Source of the DNA: DASRDR01 sp035550795
Lineage (GTDB): Bacteria > Methylomirabilota > Methylomirabilia > Rokubacteriales > DASRDR01
Assembly: GCA_035550795.1 (NCBI GenBank)
Contig: DASZOL010000093.1
Location: 12,375 to 76,374, forward strand
Length of the DNA stretch: 64,000 nt
Direction: 5' to 3'
Under the pieces are notes generated by a model. It made no database searches and was not told the origin of the DNA. It saw nothing but the letters and a program-made list of their open reading frames with translations. This document shows, in pieces, positions 45,904-54,570 of the stretch. Every line of letters begins with the position of its first letter. Within the stretch, counting starts at the first letter, position 1. Position numbers and translations under genes: made by a program.

Positions 45904-45931
45904 GCCGGCGGTGTAGAGCCGGCGGTGTAGA
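45904..45931. repeat. 14-base tandem repeat
   Basis: GCCGGCGGTGTAGA occurs twice head to tail, about 60 bases before tRNA-Leu. Probably a slippage product; no function is suggested. Confidence 0.7.
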
Positions 45932-45993
45932 GATGGAGTTGGCTCTCACGCAAGGGCGGTTTGCGTGGGCTAAGATTGGGAGGGTACTGACGT

Positions 45994-46081
45994 GCCGGGA
46001 TGGCGGAACTAGGCAGACGCGCCAGACTCAAAATCTGGTGCCCGCAAGGGCGTGGGGGTTCGATTCCCCCTCCCGGCACCA
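45994..46081 (+). tRNA. tRNA-Leu(CAA)
   Basis: An 88-base gene with acceptor GCCGGGA/TCCCGGC, anticodon arm CCAGA-CTCAAAA-TCTGG giving anticodon CAA, a long variable arm (TGCCCGCAAGGGCG) typical of class II tRNAs, T arm GGGGG-TTCGATT-CCCCC, discriminator A and encoded CCA (46079-46081). It decodes UUG. Confidence 0.95.
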
Positions 46082-46140
46082 CCAGAGTCGGCGCAGATCC
46101 ATCTCATGATGTCCCATGGCGCATGGTGGCCTCGTTAGGG

Positions 46141-47388
46141 TCACAACTCGATAACGGGATCAATCCCGAGCGTCACCTTTCCGATGTACTCGAATGCCTC
46201 GTTCGGTGAGAAGGGCTGCATGAACGGGCCGGCCCGCACATCTCGGTAGAGCCGGGATAGCTGATGCCTCGTGAGATATCCCGCACCGCCGGACAGCGTG
46301 AGTGCCCGATCGACGATGTCGATCGCCTTTCGTGTCACGAACCACTTCGTGCACTGGAAATCCTTCATCAGCTCGTGCAGTTCATCCATTGGGAGGCTCC
46401 CCTGGGGGTGAGCCTTGAAGAAGGCATCCATGGCACTCCCGGTGCGATCAACCATCGCCCTCGAAGCCGCCACGTCGATCTCGATCTCCGCGACGCTGTG
46501 CTGGATCGCGAAACGCTCCGCCATAGCGCGGCTTCCCTCTCCTCGGCGCCGACCCCGTATGAAGCTGACCGCGATCTCCCGGGCGGCCTCCGCGATGCCA
46601 AGAAACACGGCGACCAACCCCAGGGTACCGACTGCGTTGCCAGCTAGATAACGCTCGTTGTACTCACCCCATCGCCCGGTGTCGATGAAATCGCTTTCGG
46701 GGACGAAGCAGTTCATGAAGACCACGTCATGACTCCCCGAGCCGCGCATGCCCAAGGCGTCCCAGTTGTTCTTGATTTCGACACCGGGACTCTGCGTTGG
46801 CACATGGGCCAAGGCGAAGCGCCAGTCGCCGCGGTCGTCGCGGTAGCGACAGACAATGCCCAGAAGGTCAGCGGCCGGTGAACCGGTCCCGAAGCTCTTG
46901 TGCCCAGTGAGCGACCAGCCACCCGGGACACGCGCTGCCTCTGTGCGAAGGTGCAAATGGTCGATGCCCGGCTCGGTCAAGATCGCCGCGATCACAGTCC
47001 GACCCGCCGCGATCTCTCGGAGCAGCCGTTCCCAGTGTCCCGCCCGCTCTTCGTCACCCAACGCCGTTGCTTCTCGCCACGCGCGACTGATGAACCACGT
47101 TCTGAACAGGTGCATGTTGACGGCGAGAGCCGTCGAGCCATCCCCACGTCCGAGCCTGTCGATTCCGACTACGTAGTCGTGCACGGACTCGACACCGAGC
47201 CCACCGAGCTGCCGTGGGACCGTCGCGCCCATCACCCCGCTGCTCTTGAGTGCCTCGATGTTTTCGACCGGGAAGCTACCGTCTCGATCGTGCTGATCCG
47301 CCCGGGCCACGAAGTCCCGTGCGTGCATCTCGGTGAGGGCAACAAACTGAACGCCCGCCTCGCTGAGGGCCTGTAGCTCGGCCTTCAT
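46141..47388 (-). CDS. Acyl-CoA dehydrogenase family protein
   Basis: A 415-residue flavoenzyme-like protein. The pattern matches the acyl-CoA dehydrogenase fold: an N-terminal helical domain with VMGATVPRQLGGLGVESVHDY, the mid beta-domain with LTGHKSFGTGSPAADLLGI and NWDALGMRGSGSHDVVF, and the C-terminal helices ending LTLSGGAGYLTRHQLSRLYRD. The ATG at 47388 is chosen since GGAGGGAAACGA precedes it, removing 13 upstream residues. The GTGS and GMRGSGS features also occur in flavin-dependent monooxygenase relatives, so an oxidase/monooxygenase role is possible. It stands alone just after tRNA-Leu, in opposite orientation. Confidence 0.88.
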   Translation of the reverse strand: MKAELQALSEAGVQFVALTEMHARDFVARADQHDRDGSFPVENIEALKSSGVMGATVPRQLGGLGVESVHDYVVGIDRLGRGDGSTALAVNMHLFRTWFISRAWREATALGDEERAGHWERLLREIAAGRTVIAAILTEPGIDHLHLRTEAARVPGGWSLTGHKSFGTGSPAADLLGIVCRYRDDRGDWRFALAHVPTQSPGVEIKNNWDALGMRGSGSHDVVFMNCFVPESDFIDTGRWGEYNERYLAGNAVGTLGLVAVFLGIAEAAREIAVSFIRGRRRGEGSRAMAERFAIQHSVAEIEIDVAASRAMVDRTGSAMDAFFKAHPQGSLPMDELHELMKDFQCTKWFVTRKAIDIVDRALTLSGGAGYLTRHQLSRLYRDVRAGPFMQPFSPNEAFEYIGKVTLGIDPVIEL

Positions 47389-48156
47389 TCGTTTCCCTCC
47401 TGAAGCCGGCCGGGCGCGGGCGGGCAAGAAGCCGGCCGTCGGTGAGCCAAACCACGAGGGTTCTACCGCATCGGAGCCGAGGTGCGCAAGAGTGCCGAGG
47501 AGAATGCCCGTTCGGGGGATGACCGGTCATTGGCGAGTCTGAGACCCTTGATCGTAGGGCCGTTCGGAGGCTCGCCATGCACCGCGCTCGGCTCACGCGT
47601 CGCTCCGCTCGCCTTGGAGACGGCTGCGCCAGCTGCGGGGACCGCAGGTCAGGGCGTGGGCGTGGTGGAGCAGCCGATCGAGGAAGGCGGCGACGGCGGC
47701 GGTGGCGCCGAGGAGCGTCCCCAAGCACACCGGGATGACTACAAATCCGCAGGCCTTCGCGGCGGTGGAGATCCCCCCTTCGCGGGGCGGCGGTGGCGGA
47801 CGCCTCCCGCCAGGCCCGCCGTCGGCCGCTCGGGCTCGTGCCGGCGATTCTCCGGCCGGGCCCCGCGGGGGATTTGTGCGCCGTCCGACTGACATGGAAT
47901 CGTACAACGGCCCCGGCCGGGTGACGAGAAGCGGCACCGTGTAACCAGGATTCTGCCATTCTCCGGCAGCTCACGTCTGCCATCGTGGCCGAGGGCACGG
48001 AATCCGTAGTGGCAAGGCTCACGATTCCCGTTACTTAGGCCGTCGCCGTCACACCTGGCAGGGGACTTGCGGGGACCGCATCGGCGGCCTCCTGCGTCGG
48101 CCGTGGCACGTGGGTTCGGCGCGCCGGGCGGTGAACAGCGCGAAAGGAGACATGGC
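47389..48156. other. Gap with possible IS21 helper remnant
   Basis: About 770 bases. Apart from a possible transposition-helper tail at 47593-47706, nothing is recognisable. The left part should hold the acyl-CoA dehydrogenase promoter. Confidence 0.4.
47593..47706 (-). mobile_element. Possible C-terminal remnant of an IS21-type IstB helper
   Basis: The minus-strand frame ends VAAFLDRLLHHAHALTCGPR and a few basic residues, then a stop at 47593-47595. The DRLLHHAH stretch resembles the C-terminal helix of IstB ATPases of IS21-like elements. The ATPase core with its Walker motifs is absent, and no istA gene or terminal repeats are seen. Only pattern memory supports this. Confidence 0.28.
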
Positions 48157-48594
48157 ATGAAGCGGTGGGTGACTCTGTCCCTGGCGCTCGTGGCAGTGCT
48201 GGGGCCCTCGAGCGTCGCCAGCGCGAAGCAGAAGTCCGATCACGCGCTCCTGAACGGTCCTGGCGGTGACCAGAGCGTCCAGTGTGGGTCCAAGCGAGGT
48301 AAGGGCCCCGCGTCCTTCGTCTACCACGTCACCATGACGAACGTCGGCGCGGCGGGCGGCATTCGCGTCACCTATGCGGATGCCGACTTCGTGGAGTACC
48401 AGGTCCCCGCGGGAGCCTCGTTCAGCTTCTCGCAGGCAGCCGGCGGGACCAAGGACGTCGACGACCTCATCACGGTCACCGCAACCGGAGGGGCCGTGCT
48501 GATCGGGTCCATGAGTGCGCTCCTCGATGAGGGCTCACAGCCCCACCCGACTCTGGCCCCCGATTTCTGCACGACCACGCCGGCGAGCCCGTAG
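48157..48594 (+). CDS. Secreted beta-rich protein of unknown function
   Basis: A 145-residue protein with signal peptide (WVTLSLALVAVLGPSSVASA). The mature part reads as a small beta-sandwich: FVYHVTMTNVGAAGGIRVTY, YQVPAGASFSFSQAAGGTKD and LITVTATGGAVLIGSMSALL, with two Cys (QCGSKRG, DFCTTT) that may be paired. The ATG at 48157 has GGAG 8 bases upstream; an out-of-frame ATG six bases earlier is immediately stopped. I do not recognise a family. It stands alone. Confidence 0.8.
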   Translation: MKRWVTLSLALVAVLGPSSVASAKQKSDHALLNGPGGDQSVQCGSKRGKGPASFVYHVTMTNVGAAGGIRVTYADADFVEYQVPAGASFSFSQAAGGTKDVDDLITVTATGGAVLIGSMSALLDEGSQPHPTLAPDFCTTTPASP

Positions 48595-48755
48595 CAGCCG
48601 GACGAAACCCGTCTCGCTCACGAGCGCCGGCCTCCCGGCGCTCGTGCTGTCTCGCGGACCGCCCGGCGCCGACTCCCTGGCCACCGAAGAGGTCGGAAGG
48701 ATTCGGAGGAGGGGACGGGGCGGCTTGTGGACCGAGGTACCCGAGATCCTGCGCC

Positions 48756-49193
48756 TCAGACGCGCAAGGAGTCCCCGCGCGAGACCCGCCGGCGGCGCCG
48801 CCGGCACTCCGGACACCCGGGAAGGGCGGCGCGATCGCCCGCCGTGCACCCGCCGGTGCCCGCGCCCCCGTGGGACCACGTCGTGAGGCAGCGCAGGCAG
48901 CTGTGCGTGTGGCGTCCACGCCGCGCGGGGCCGATCTCGTCGATGGCGCTCGAGATGCGCTCGGGTAGCCCGTCCGGGCCGCGCCGGCTGCCGGCCAGGC
49001 ACCAGGGGCAGAGCCGGGCCCGTCCCTCCGGACAGGGCCGCCAGTGCGCCCACTCCCCCTCGCAGAGAAAGCAGTGGTGAACGTGGACGCGCCCGTTCCG
49101 CCCCGGCGCCATGCCCCCCGCGCGGCACACCGCTCGCCGCAGCGAGATCGTGACCCCCAGCAGCAGCACGGCGAAGGCGGCCCGGCGTCCCAT
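48756..49193 (-). CDS. Membrane-anchored Cys-rich (zinc-ribbon-like) protein
   Basis: A 145-residue protein of unknown family. It begins with a short hydrophobic helix (AAFAVLLLGVTISL) and then carries four evenly spaced Cys pairs: CFLC, CPWC, CLRC and CPEC, plus His residues nearby (HVHHCFLC, HTHSC). This suggests two zinc-ribbon-like units, the second near-repeating the first (HHCFLCEGEW and HSCLRCLTTW). It is likely an inner-membrane protein with a metal-binding domain. No functional neighbour is evident. Regular Cys spacing argues that the frame is real despite the GC-rich context. Confidence 0.6.
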   Translation of the reverse strand: MGRRAAFAVLLLGVTISLRRAVCRAGGMAPGRNGRVHVHHCFLCEGEWAHWRPCPEGRARLCPWCLAGSRRGPDGLPERISSAIDEIGPARRGRHTHSCLRCLTTWSHGGAGTGGCTAGDRAALPGCPECRRRRRRVSRGDSLRV

Positions 49194-49390
49194 GACCGGG
49201 GCCCATGCAAGCGCGTGCCAGCCGCCAATCCGCGCGGAAGCGGGCGTGCCAGCCGCCGCCGAGGCCGTCCCGACGACGCGGCCCTCACGCCGCGGTGACG
49301 CAAACCGTCACCGGTCGGCCGCGGCCCGGCAGCGCCGCGCCCTGGCGCGTTCTCCCGGCGGGGCCGGTCGGCCGCGCCGGCCCGGCCCGG

Positions 49391-50551
49391 CTACCGCCAG
49401 AGCCGCCGGGTGGCGATGGCCGCGCCCTCGACGAGGGCGGCCAGCTTGACCCAGACGACGCTCTCGGCCACGTTCTCGGAACCGGCGAAGGTCCCGAAGC
49501 CGCAGTCCGTCGAGGCGATGACCCGGGCCGGATCGCCGACGGCCTCGGCCGCGCGGCAGATCCGGTCCGCCACCACCTGGGGGTGCTCCACCACGTTGGT
49601 CGTCGAGTCGATCACGCCGGGCAAGAGGAGCATGCCGTCGGGCAGGGGATGGCGCTCGAGGACCCGGTACTCGTGCTGGTGGCGCGGGCCGGCCAGGGGC
49701 AGCGAGAGGGCGCCCACGTGGGCGCGGTAGAGGATGGGCAGCACGGCCTCGAGGGGCACGTCGTGGGTGTGCGGACCGTCGTAGTTTCCCCAGCACACGT
49801 GGAGCCGCACGCGGTCCCGCGGGATGCCGGTGAGCGCGCGGTTGAGCGCGTCCACGTGGAGCGCCGCCATCTCCTGGAAGCGGTCGAGGGACTCGTCCTG
49901 GAAGAAGCGGGTGCGCTCCATGGCCAGGTCGGGGCAGTCCAGCTGGAGGACGAGGCCCCGCGCGTGGATGAGCGCGTACTCCTTCCGCAGCTCGCGGGCG
50001 AGCGCCTCGACGTAGCGCGCGTGAGACCCGTAGTGGCCGTCCAGCAGGACGGTCGCGGCGGTCCCGGGCGAGACCGCCGTCATGAAGCGCTCGGCGAAGC
50101 GCCGCGGCTGGGCGTCGGTGACCGCGAGGAAGAGCCGGCACTCCGCCTCGGCCTCCTGGAGGTCGGCGTACTCCACCTCGGCGACGGCCCGGGGGGCGTT
50201 GCCGATGCGGGCGGCCCCGCGGCGCCGGGAGTCGAGGAGCGCGGCGTAGTCGGGGTGCTCCGTGACGTCCCGCGCCAGCCGGCGCCGGCTCTCCCCGCCG
50301 AACCCTCGCATCCGGCGGGCCACGTAGGTCGAGAAGCCCGCGCGCGGCTGCTCGCCGTCGTTGCCCACGTCGATCCCGGCGCCGAGCTGCCGCTCGACCA
50401 CCCGGCGCACGGCTGCCTCCGTCTCCCGGGCGAGCTCCGGGGGATCGACCGCCTCGCCGCGGTCCTGGCGGACCAGCAGGTCGCGCAGCTTCGGCGGGCG
50501 GGGCAGGCTGCCGACGTGCGTCGTCAGGATGCGGCCGTCGCTGCGGATCAT
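49391..50551 (-). CDS. MetE-like cobalamin-independent methyltransferase
   Basis: A 386-residue protein matching the C-terminal catalytic half of cobalamin-independent methionine synthase. The early segment is LTTHVGSLPRPPKLRDLL and the zinc ligands are expected in HVCWGN, the Glu of a middle strand, and STDCGFGTF near the C-terminus. Short MetE-II proteins like this lack the N-terminal half and act on varied thiols or are of unknown substrate; epoxyalkane:coenzyme M transferases are distant relatives. The phosphotriesterase-like gene lies 27 bases upstream in the same direction, so the two are probably co-transcribed. Confidence 0.9.
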   Translation of the reverse strand: MIRSDGRILTTHVGSLPRPPKLRDLLVRQDRGEAVDPPELARETEAAVRRVVERQLGAGIDVGNDGEQPRAGFSTYVARRMRGFGGESRRRLARDVTEHPDYAALLDSRRRGAARIGNAPRAVAEVEYADLQEAEAECRLFLAVTDAQPRRFAERFMTAVSPGTAATVLLDGHYGSHARYVEALARELRKEYALIHARGLVLQLDCPDLAMERTRFFQDESLDRFQEMAALHVDALNRALTGIPRDRVRLHVCWGNYDGPHTHDVPLEAVLPILYRAHVGALSLPLAGPRHQHEYRVLERHPLPDGMLLLPGVIDSTTNVVEHPQVVADRICRAAEAVGDPARVIASTDCGFGTFAGSENVAESVVWVKLAALVEGAAIATRRLWR

Positions 50552-50578
50552 GAACCGCCCTCCCTCCCGGCCGGCGAC

Positions 50579-51649
50579 TCAGGCGAACGCGAAGGCGCGC
50601 GCCGGATTCTCCACGAGGAGCCGGCGGATCCCCGCGTCGTCCACGCCCTTGGCCCGGAGCCGGGGCACCACGTTCACGAGCAGATGGTGGTAGCCGTGGC
50701 CGCCGTACCGGGCGAGCGACGTCTTGTAGGCGATGTCGTGCGACATCAGGATCTGGCTCCCGTGCCCCGCCTCGATGAGCGCCAGCACGTGGGCCATGCG
50801 CCCGCCGTCGTTCGGCATGTCGAAGCTCGGGTTGTACGGGTAGTAGGCGCTCTCGGTCCCGAAGAGGTCGTACTCGAGCCAGAGGCCCGTGCGGGCGAGG
50901 TCGATCACCGCCCGCACGTCGGCGATCGTGCGGCAGAGGTGGCACATGATGGTGCGGCGGAGATCGCCGCCCTCGCGCCGGACCAGCTCCGCCAGCGCCA
51001 TCGGCATGGCGGGGTGGCGCCCGGGATGGATCATGAGCGGGGCACCCGTCTCCCGCTGGGCCAGGACGGCGGCGCGGAGCACCTTCTCCTCGTTCGCGGT
51101 CAGGGGATGCGTGGTGCCGATCTCGCCGATGAGCCCGGCCCGGATGCCGGGGTCGCCACCGGCGCCCGCGCCGCCAACGCCCATCAGCACGTCGGCGATC
51201 ATCTCACGGGCCAGCGCGTCCACGGTCCGCCGGTCCATGTCGGCCGGGTGGGACGCGGCGACGTAGTAGCCCGAGCCCATGACCACGTTGAGGCCGGTCG
51301 CGCGGGCGAGGCGGGCCAGGGCGCCGGGGTTGCGCGCGAGGCTCGTCGGCGTGGGATCGACGACCGTGCATCCGCCCGCCTGCTTGAAGAGCAGGATCTC
51401 GTCCCGGGCGAGGTCCTCGTCGAGGAGCCGGAGGTTGTCCAGGTTGGCGTTGAAGTGCCGGCGCACCCAGCCCAGGTTGGCCAGGCTCACCGGCTCCCGC
51501 GCGCGCTCGCGGTCGCCCGGCGCGGCGGGCTCGGCGAACATCACCGCGAAGTCGATCAGGAGGTGCTCGTGGGGCAGGGTGACGCCGAGCGCCTCCGGCC
51601 GGAGCGGCCCGAGGACGGTCTGGACCTGGCCGGCGAGCGGTCCGGGCAC
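50579..51649 (-). CDS. Phosphotriesterase-family amidohydrolase
   Basis: A 356-residue TIM-barrel metal hydrolase of the PTE/PhP family, from the GTG at 51649 with GGGAGG a few bases upstream. Metal ligands visible are HEHLLID (HxH), the acidic IGEIGTT strand in place of the bridging Lys, MIHPGRH, and LMSHDIAYK with the conserved Asp. Despite the family name most members are lactonases or unknown. Its partner gene encodes a MetE-like methyltransferase, and an epoxide hydrolase remnant lies directly upstream, suggesting a small xenobiotic or lactone degradation locus. Confidence 0.9.
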   Translation of the reverse strand: MPGPLAGQVQTVLGPLRPEALGVTLPHEHLLIDFAVMFAEPAAPGDRERAREPVSLANLGWVRRHFNANLDNLRLLDEDLARDEILLFKQAGGCTVVDPTPTSLARNPGALARLARATGLNVVMGSGYYVAASHPADMDRRTVDALAREMIADVLMGVGGAGAGGDPGIRAGLIGEIGTTHPLTANEEKVLRAAVLAQRETGAPLMIHPGRHPAMPMALAELVRREGGDLRRTIMCHLCRTIADVRAVIDLARTGLWLEYDLFGTESAYYPYNPSFDMPNDGGRMAHVLALIEAGHGSQILMSHDIAYKTSLARYGGHGYHHLLVNVVPRLRAKGVDDAGIRRLLVENPARAFAFA

Positions 51650-51724
51650 TGGGCCTCCCTCTGCCGGCAAGTGTACGCGGCTGCCCGACACCCGTCTCGA
51701 CGATTCCCCCGCGCTTGCCCTGGG

Positions 51725-52019
51725 TCAGCGGAGGGTGGCGACGAACGCGAGGAGCAGGCGGTTCACCTCGTCCGGCTTCTCCTGCTGGGTCCAGTGAGAG
51801 CAGCCCGGGATGCTCGCGATCCGGAGGTCGGGGATCCACGCCGGCATCGGCTCGGCGAGCCGGGGCCGGAGCAGGAGTCGTGCTCGGCAGCTGGTGCCGC
51901 CAGGAGAACCGGAGCTCCGGCCAGCCGTGGCACATGAGCACCGGGAAGCCCTCGCCCGCCTCCGCGACGTGCATGCGGATGCCGTTGGCCCGGACGGTGC
52001 GATGCGAGACCTCCGCCAT
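51725..52019 (-). pseudogene. Internally deleted epoxide hydrolase (alpha/beta hydrolase)
   Basis: The first 45 codons from the ATG at 52019 read as an epoxide hydrolase N-terminus, with VRANGIRMHVAEAGEGFPVL and the oxyanion motif MCHGWPELRFSWRHQLP. After a frame change the sequence continues directly with the family's C-terminal end: EPMPAWIPDLRIASIPGCSH, with catalytic His, and WTQQEKPDEVNRLLLAFV, stopping at 51725. About 200 codons including the catalytic Asp nucleophile and lid are missing, so the product would be inactive. Confidence 0.85.
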
Positions 52020-52068
52020 CGGCCCCTCCCTCCGGTCCGGGCCGCGCGCGCGCCGGGAGCGAGCGCGC

Positions 52069-52629
52069 TCAGCGGTCGGCGGCCAGGTCGGCTTCGAGCG
52101 CCCGCCGCTGCTCGGCGCTCAGCGCCGTCTCCTCGGCGAGGGACGGGAGATCGATGCCGATCGCGACGGGAACCCGGCCCCCGACCGCGAACCTCAGGTA
52201 CTGCACCGACGAGAGCCGCTCGGCGCCCACCTGGCGGGCGTCGAACACCGGGCGCACGCGCGTGCCGTCGTCGAGCCGCGCGTAGACGTGGCGCGGGAGG
52301 TCCAGCCACTCGCGGAGCTTGACGGCACGCTCGGCGGGGTCGTCGATCTCGATGAGCAGGGTAGCCCCGAGCTCGCCCGGGCCGCCCAGGATCTCGTTGT
52401 AGGTGTCGAGCTCGTGGGCGACGCCCGCCGCGTCGGTGATCCGCTCGGTCCGGAGCATCTCCTGGACCTGGTACCAGATCGTCCGCCGGTTCTCGAACAG
52501 AACCGTGACGTGGGCCCCGACGTGGACGCGCCGGGGCGCCTTGGCCGCGATGATCTCGCGCCGGACGTCCTCCCGCATCTTCTCGTAGGTGGCGAGGTCG
52601 AGGAGCTCCCCACGCTGGACGGGCCTCAT
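52069..52629 (-). CDS. DUF3501 protein
   Basis: A 186-residue protein of the DUF3501 family. Characteristic stretches are LDLATYEKMREDVRREII, VHVGAHVTVLFENRRTIWYQ and TYNEILGGPGELGATLLIEI. No catalytic motif is known. The ATG at 52629 overlaps the TGA of the Fe-S oxidoreductase gene (ATGA), so it is the last member of the Fur-rubrerythrin-FeS-DUF3501 operon. Co-occurrence with these genes in other bacteria suggests a role in the same peroxide-defence or iron process. Confidence 0.92.
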   Translation of the reverse strand: MRPVQRGELLDLATYEKMREDVRREIIAAKAPRRVHVGAHVTVLFENRRTIWYQVQEMLRTERITDAAGVAHELDTYNEILGGPGELGATLLIEIDDPAERAVKLREWLDLPRHVYARLDDGTRVRPVFDARQVGAERLSSVQYLRFAVGGRVPVAIGIDLPSLAEETALSAEQRRALEADLAADR

Positions 52630-53996
52630 GCCGGCACCTCCTCGGCCGCCGCCGGGGGCACCCGCTCGGGAAAGCCGTCTTCCCGGTAGGCCCGGGCCAG
52701 GATCGACATCGGGTGGAGCGCCTGGCGCCCGGCGTGCTGCCGGAACTGGAGGGCCGCGAGCGGGCACTCCGTGGCCCACACGCTCGCCGACACCTCGTGC
52801 AGGCTGTCGAAGGCCTTCTTGCCGATGCGCGCAGAGGGCTCGAACCCCTCGACGGTCATCGCGTACGTGCCGTCGTGGCCCGAGCACTCCTGCACGAGGC
52901 TCACGCGGACGCCGGGAATCTTCCGCACGAGATCCCGGCCGCGGAACCCCACGGCCTGGGCGCGCAGGTGGCAGGGCGCATGATAGGCGATCGGCCCCCC
53001 CGGCGTGCTGCGGAAGTCGGTGTTGAAGCGCGGCTCGTCCCGGATCGACCAGAGGAACTCGGCGGGATCCCGGACCGCGGCGGCGACCCGCTCGGCGGCC
53101 GGCCGGTCCGCCGGATCGACCAGCGCCGGATGCTCGCGGCGCATCATCATCGAGCACGTCGGGTTGATCGCGAGCACCTTCGCGCCGGCGGCGACGAAGG
53201 GCTCGAGGCGGCGGAGGTTCGCCGTCGCCTGGCGGCGGACCGTCGCGAGGTCCCCGTGCTCCCAGGCCGGCATGCCGCAGCACTCGAGGCCCGCCACGCA
53301 GCGGACCTCGACCCGGTTCCGCTCGAGCACGTCGATGGTATCCCGGCCGAGCTCGGGGGCGTGGTGCTGCACGTAGCAGGTCTGGAAGAGGATGGCCTCG
53401 GCGCCCGGCGCCGCCGCCAGGCGGCCGGTCTGCCGCGCCCATGCCTCGAACGTGCGCCGGGCGAAGGGCGGGAGCAGCTTCTTCCGGTGGATCCCAACCG
53501 CCTTCTCGAGGACCCACCGGGCCGCGCGGAGCCCGTTCGCCGCGTTCGCCATCCCGAGGCTCAGGCGGGCGAGCCACCCGGCGGTATCCGGGGCGCCGAG
53601 GAGGCGCTCGCGGAGCCCGAGGCCGTGGCGCCGGCGGTGCTGGGCGTCGTGGCGGTGGACCAGCGCCGGGAAGTCCAGCTGGAAGGCGTGACCCTCGCGC
53701 CGCGTGTAGGGGCACTGCACCTCGCAGAGCTTGCACTGGAAGCAGGCGCCGAGGATCCGCTCCGTCTCCGCCGGCGTGATGCGCCGGACGTCCCCATCGT
53801 GGGTCCGGTCCAGGAGCGCGAAGAGGGAGGGGAAGACGTCGCAGTACTTGAAGCACAGCCGGCAGCCGTGGCAGATCTCGAAGGTCCGGAGGACCTCCCC
53901 GCGGAGCGCGGCCGGCTCCCAGTAGACGGCCTCGTTCGGCTCGTAGGAGAGCCCGGGGGTCGGGCTGTAGTCGACGTTCGTGGGGGACTCGCTCAT
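52626..53996 (-). CDS. Fe-S oxidoreductase (heterodisulfide reductase/GlpC type)
   Basis: A 456-residue protein with two N-terminal 4Fe-4S binding sites, CHGCRLCFKYC (about residues 42-52) and CFQCKLCEVQCPY (about 85-97), and two C-terminal Cys-rich CCG-type domains marked by LECCGMPAWEHG and QECSGHDGTY. This architecture is shared with GlpC, lactate-utilisation LutA/glycolate-oxidase GlcF and heterodisulfide reductase subunits. It lies 154 bases downstream of rubrerythrin and overlaps DUF3501. It probably supplies electrons to rubrerythrin in peroxide reduction, inferred from neighbourhood. Several Cys beyond the clusters could bind a further centre. Confidence 0.92.
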   Translation of the reverse strand: MSESPTNVDYSPTPGLSYEPNEAVYWEPAALRGEVLRTFEICHGCRLCFKYCDVFPSLFALLDRTHDGDVRRITPAETERILGACFQCKLCEVQCPYTRREGHAFQLDFPALVHRHDAQHRRRHGLGLRERLLGAPDTAGWLARLSLGMANAANGLRAARWVLEKAVGIHRKKLLPPFARRTFEAWARQTGRLAAAPGAEAILFQTCYVQHHAPELGRDTIDVLERNRVEVRCVAGLECCGMPAWEHGDLATVRRQATANLRRLEPFVAAGAKVLAINPTCSMMMRREHPALVDPADRPAAERVAAAVRDPAEFLWSIRDEPRFNTDFRSTPGGPIAYHAPCHLRAQAVGFRGRDLVRKIPGVRVSLVQECSGHDGTYAMTVEGFEPSARIGKKAFDSLHEVSASVWATECPLAALQFRQHAGRQALHPMSILARAYREDGFPERVPPAAAEEVPA

Positions 53997-54150
53997 CGGG
54001 GCCTGCTCGCTCCGGACCGCGCGGGGCCTCCCGCGGCGGCCGCGCGGGGCCCGCCGCGGATCGAGCGGAGGGCAGCCGGGCGGGCCGGGGCCGCGGCGGC
54101 CAGGCGGGACACCGGCTCCGCCACCGCGGGCCCGAGGTCCAGCTCCGCGA

Positions 54151-54570
54151 TCAGCTGACCTGCCGGAGCATGTTGGTGAAGCGGCCCGCGTGCGACTTTT
54201 CCGCCTTCGCGAGCGTCTCGAACCAGTCGGCGATCTCGACGAACCCCTCGTCGCGCGCCGTCCGCGCCATGCCCGGGTACATGTCGGTGTACTCGTGGGT
54301 CTCCCCGTGGATCGCGGACTTGAGGTTCTCGGCGGTGTCGCCGAACGGCAAGTCGGTGGCGGGGTCGCCCACCTTCTTCAGGTAATCCAGGTGCCCGTGG
54401 GCGTGACCGGTCTCGCCCTCCGCGGTGTCGCGGAAGTTCCCGGCGACCTCGGGGTATCCCTCGACGTCCGCCACCTTCGCGAAGTAGAGGTATCGGCGGT
54501 TCGCCATGGACTCCCCGGCGAAGGCGTCCTTCAGGTTCTTGTGGGTACGGCTTCCTTTGAGCTGGCTCAT
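54151..54570 (-). CDS. Rubrerythrin (short, no rubredoxin domain)
   Basis: A 139-residue di-iron four-helix protein. Metal ligands are visible as LKDAFAGESMANRRY (Glu), AEGETGHAHGHL (ExxH), IHGETHEYTDMYP and TLAKAEKSHAGRF (ExxxH). It lacks the C-terminal rubredoxin Cys cluster of classical rubrerythrins, so electrons must come from another protein, plausibly the Fe-S oxidoreductase encoded next. Rubrerythrins reduce hydrogen peroxide in the cytoplasm. The ATG overlaps the stop of the Fur-family gene (ATGA), and GGAG sites lie upstream. Confidence 0.93.
   Translation of the reverse strand: MSQLKGSRTHKNLKDAFAGESMANRRYLYFAKVADVEGYPEVAGNFRDTAEGETGHAHGHLDYLKKVGDPATDLPFGDTAENLKSAIHGETHEYTDMYPGMARTARDEGFVEIADWFETLAKAEKSHAGRFTNMLRQVS

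Larger units (their letters stand above)
45219..45993. other. Intergenic region with large palindrome and tandem repeat
   Basis: About 775 bases between the sugar operon start and tRNA-Leu. It should hold the operon promoter. It contains a nested inverted repeat at 45767-45817 and a 14-base tandem repeat at 45904-45931, but no credible gene. Confidence 0.5.

Noticed and set aside
49205..51937. A 910-codon plus-strand open frame
   Set aside because: It is antisense to the MetE-like and phosphotriesterase genes; the translation is Gly/Arg/Asp-rich with no domain, a common artefact in GC-rich DNA.
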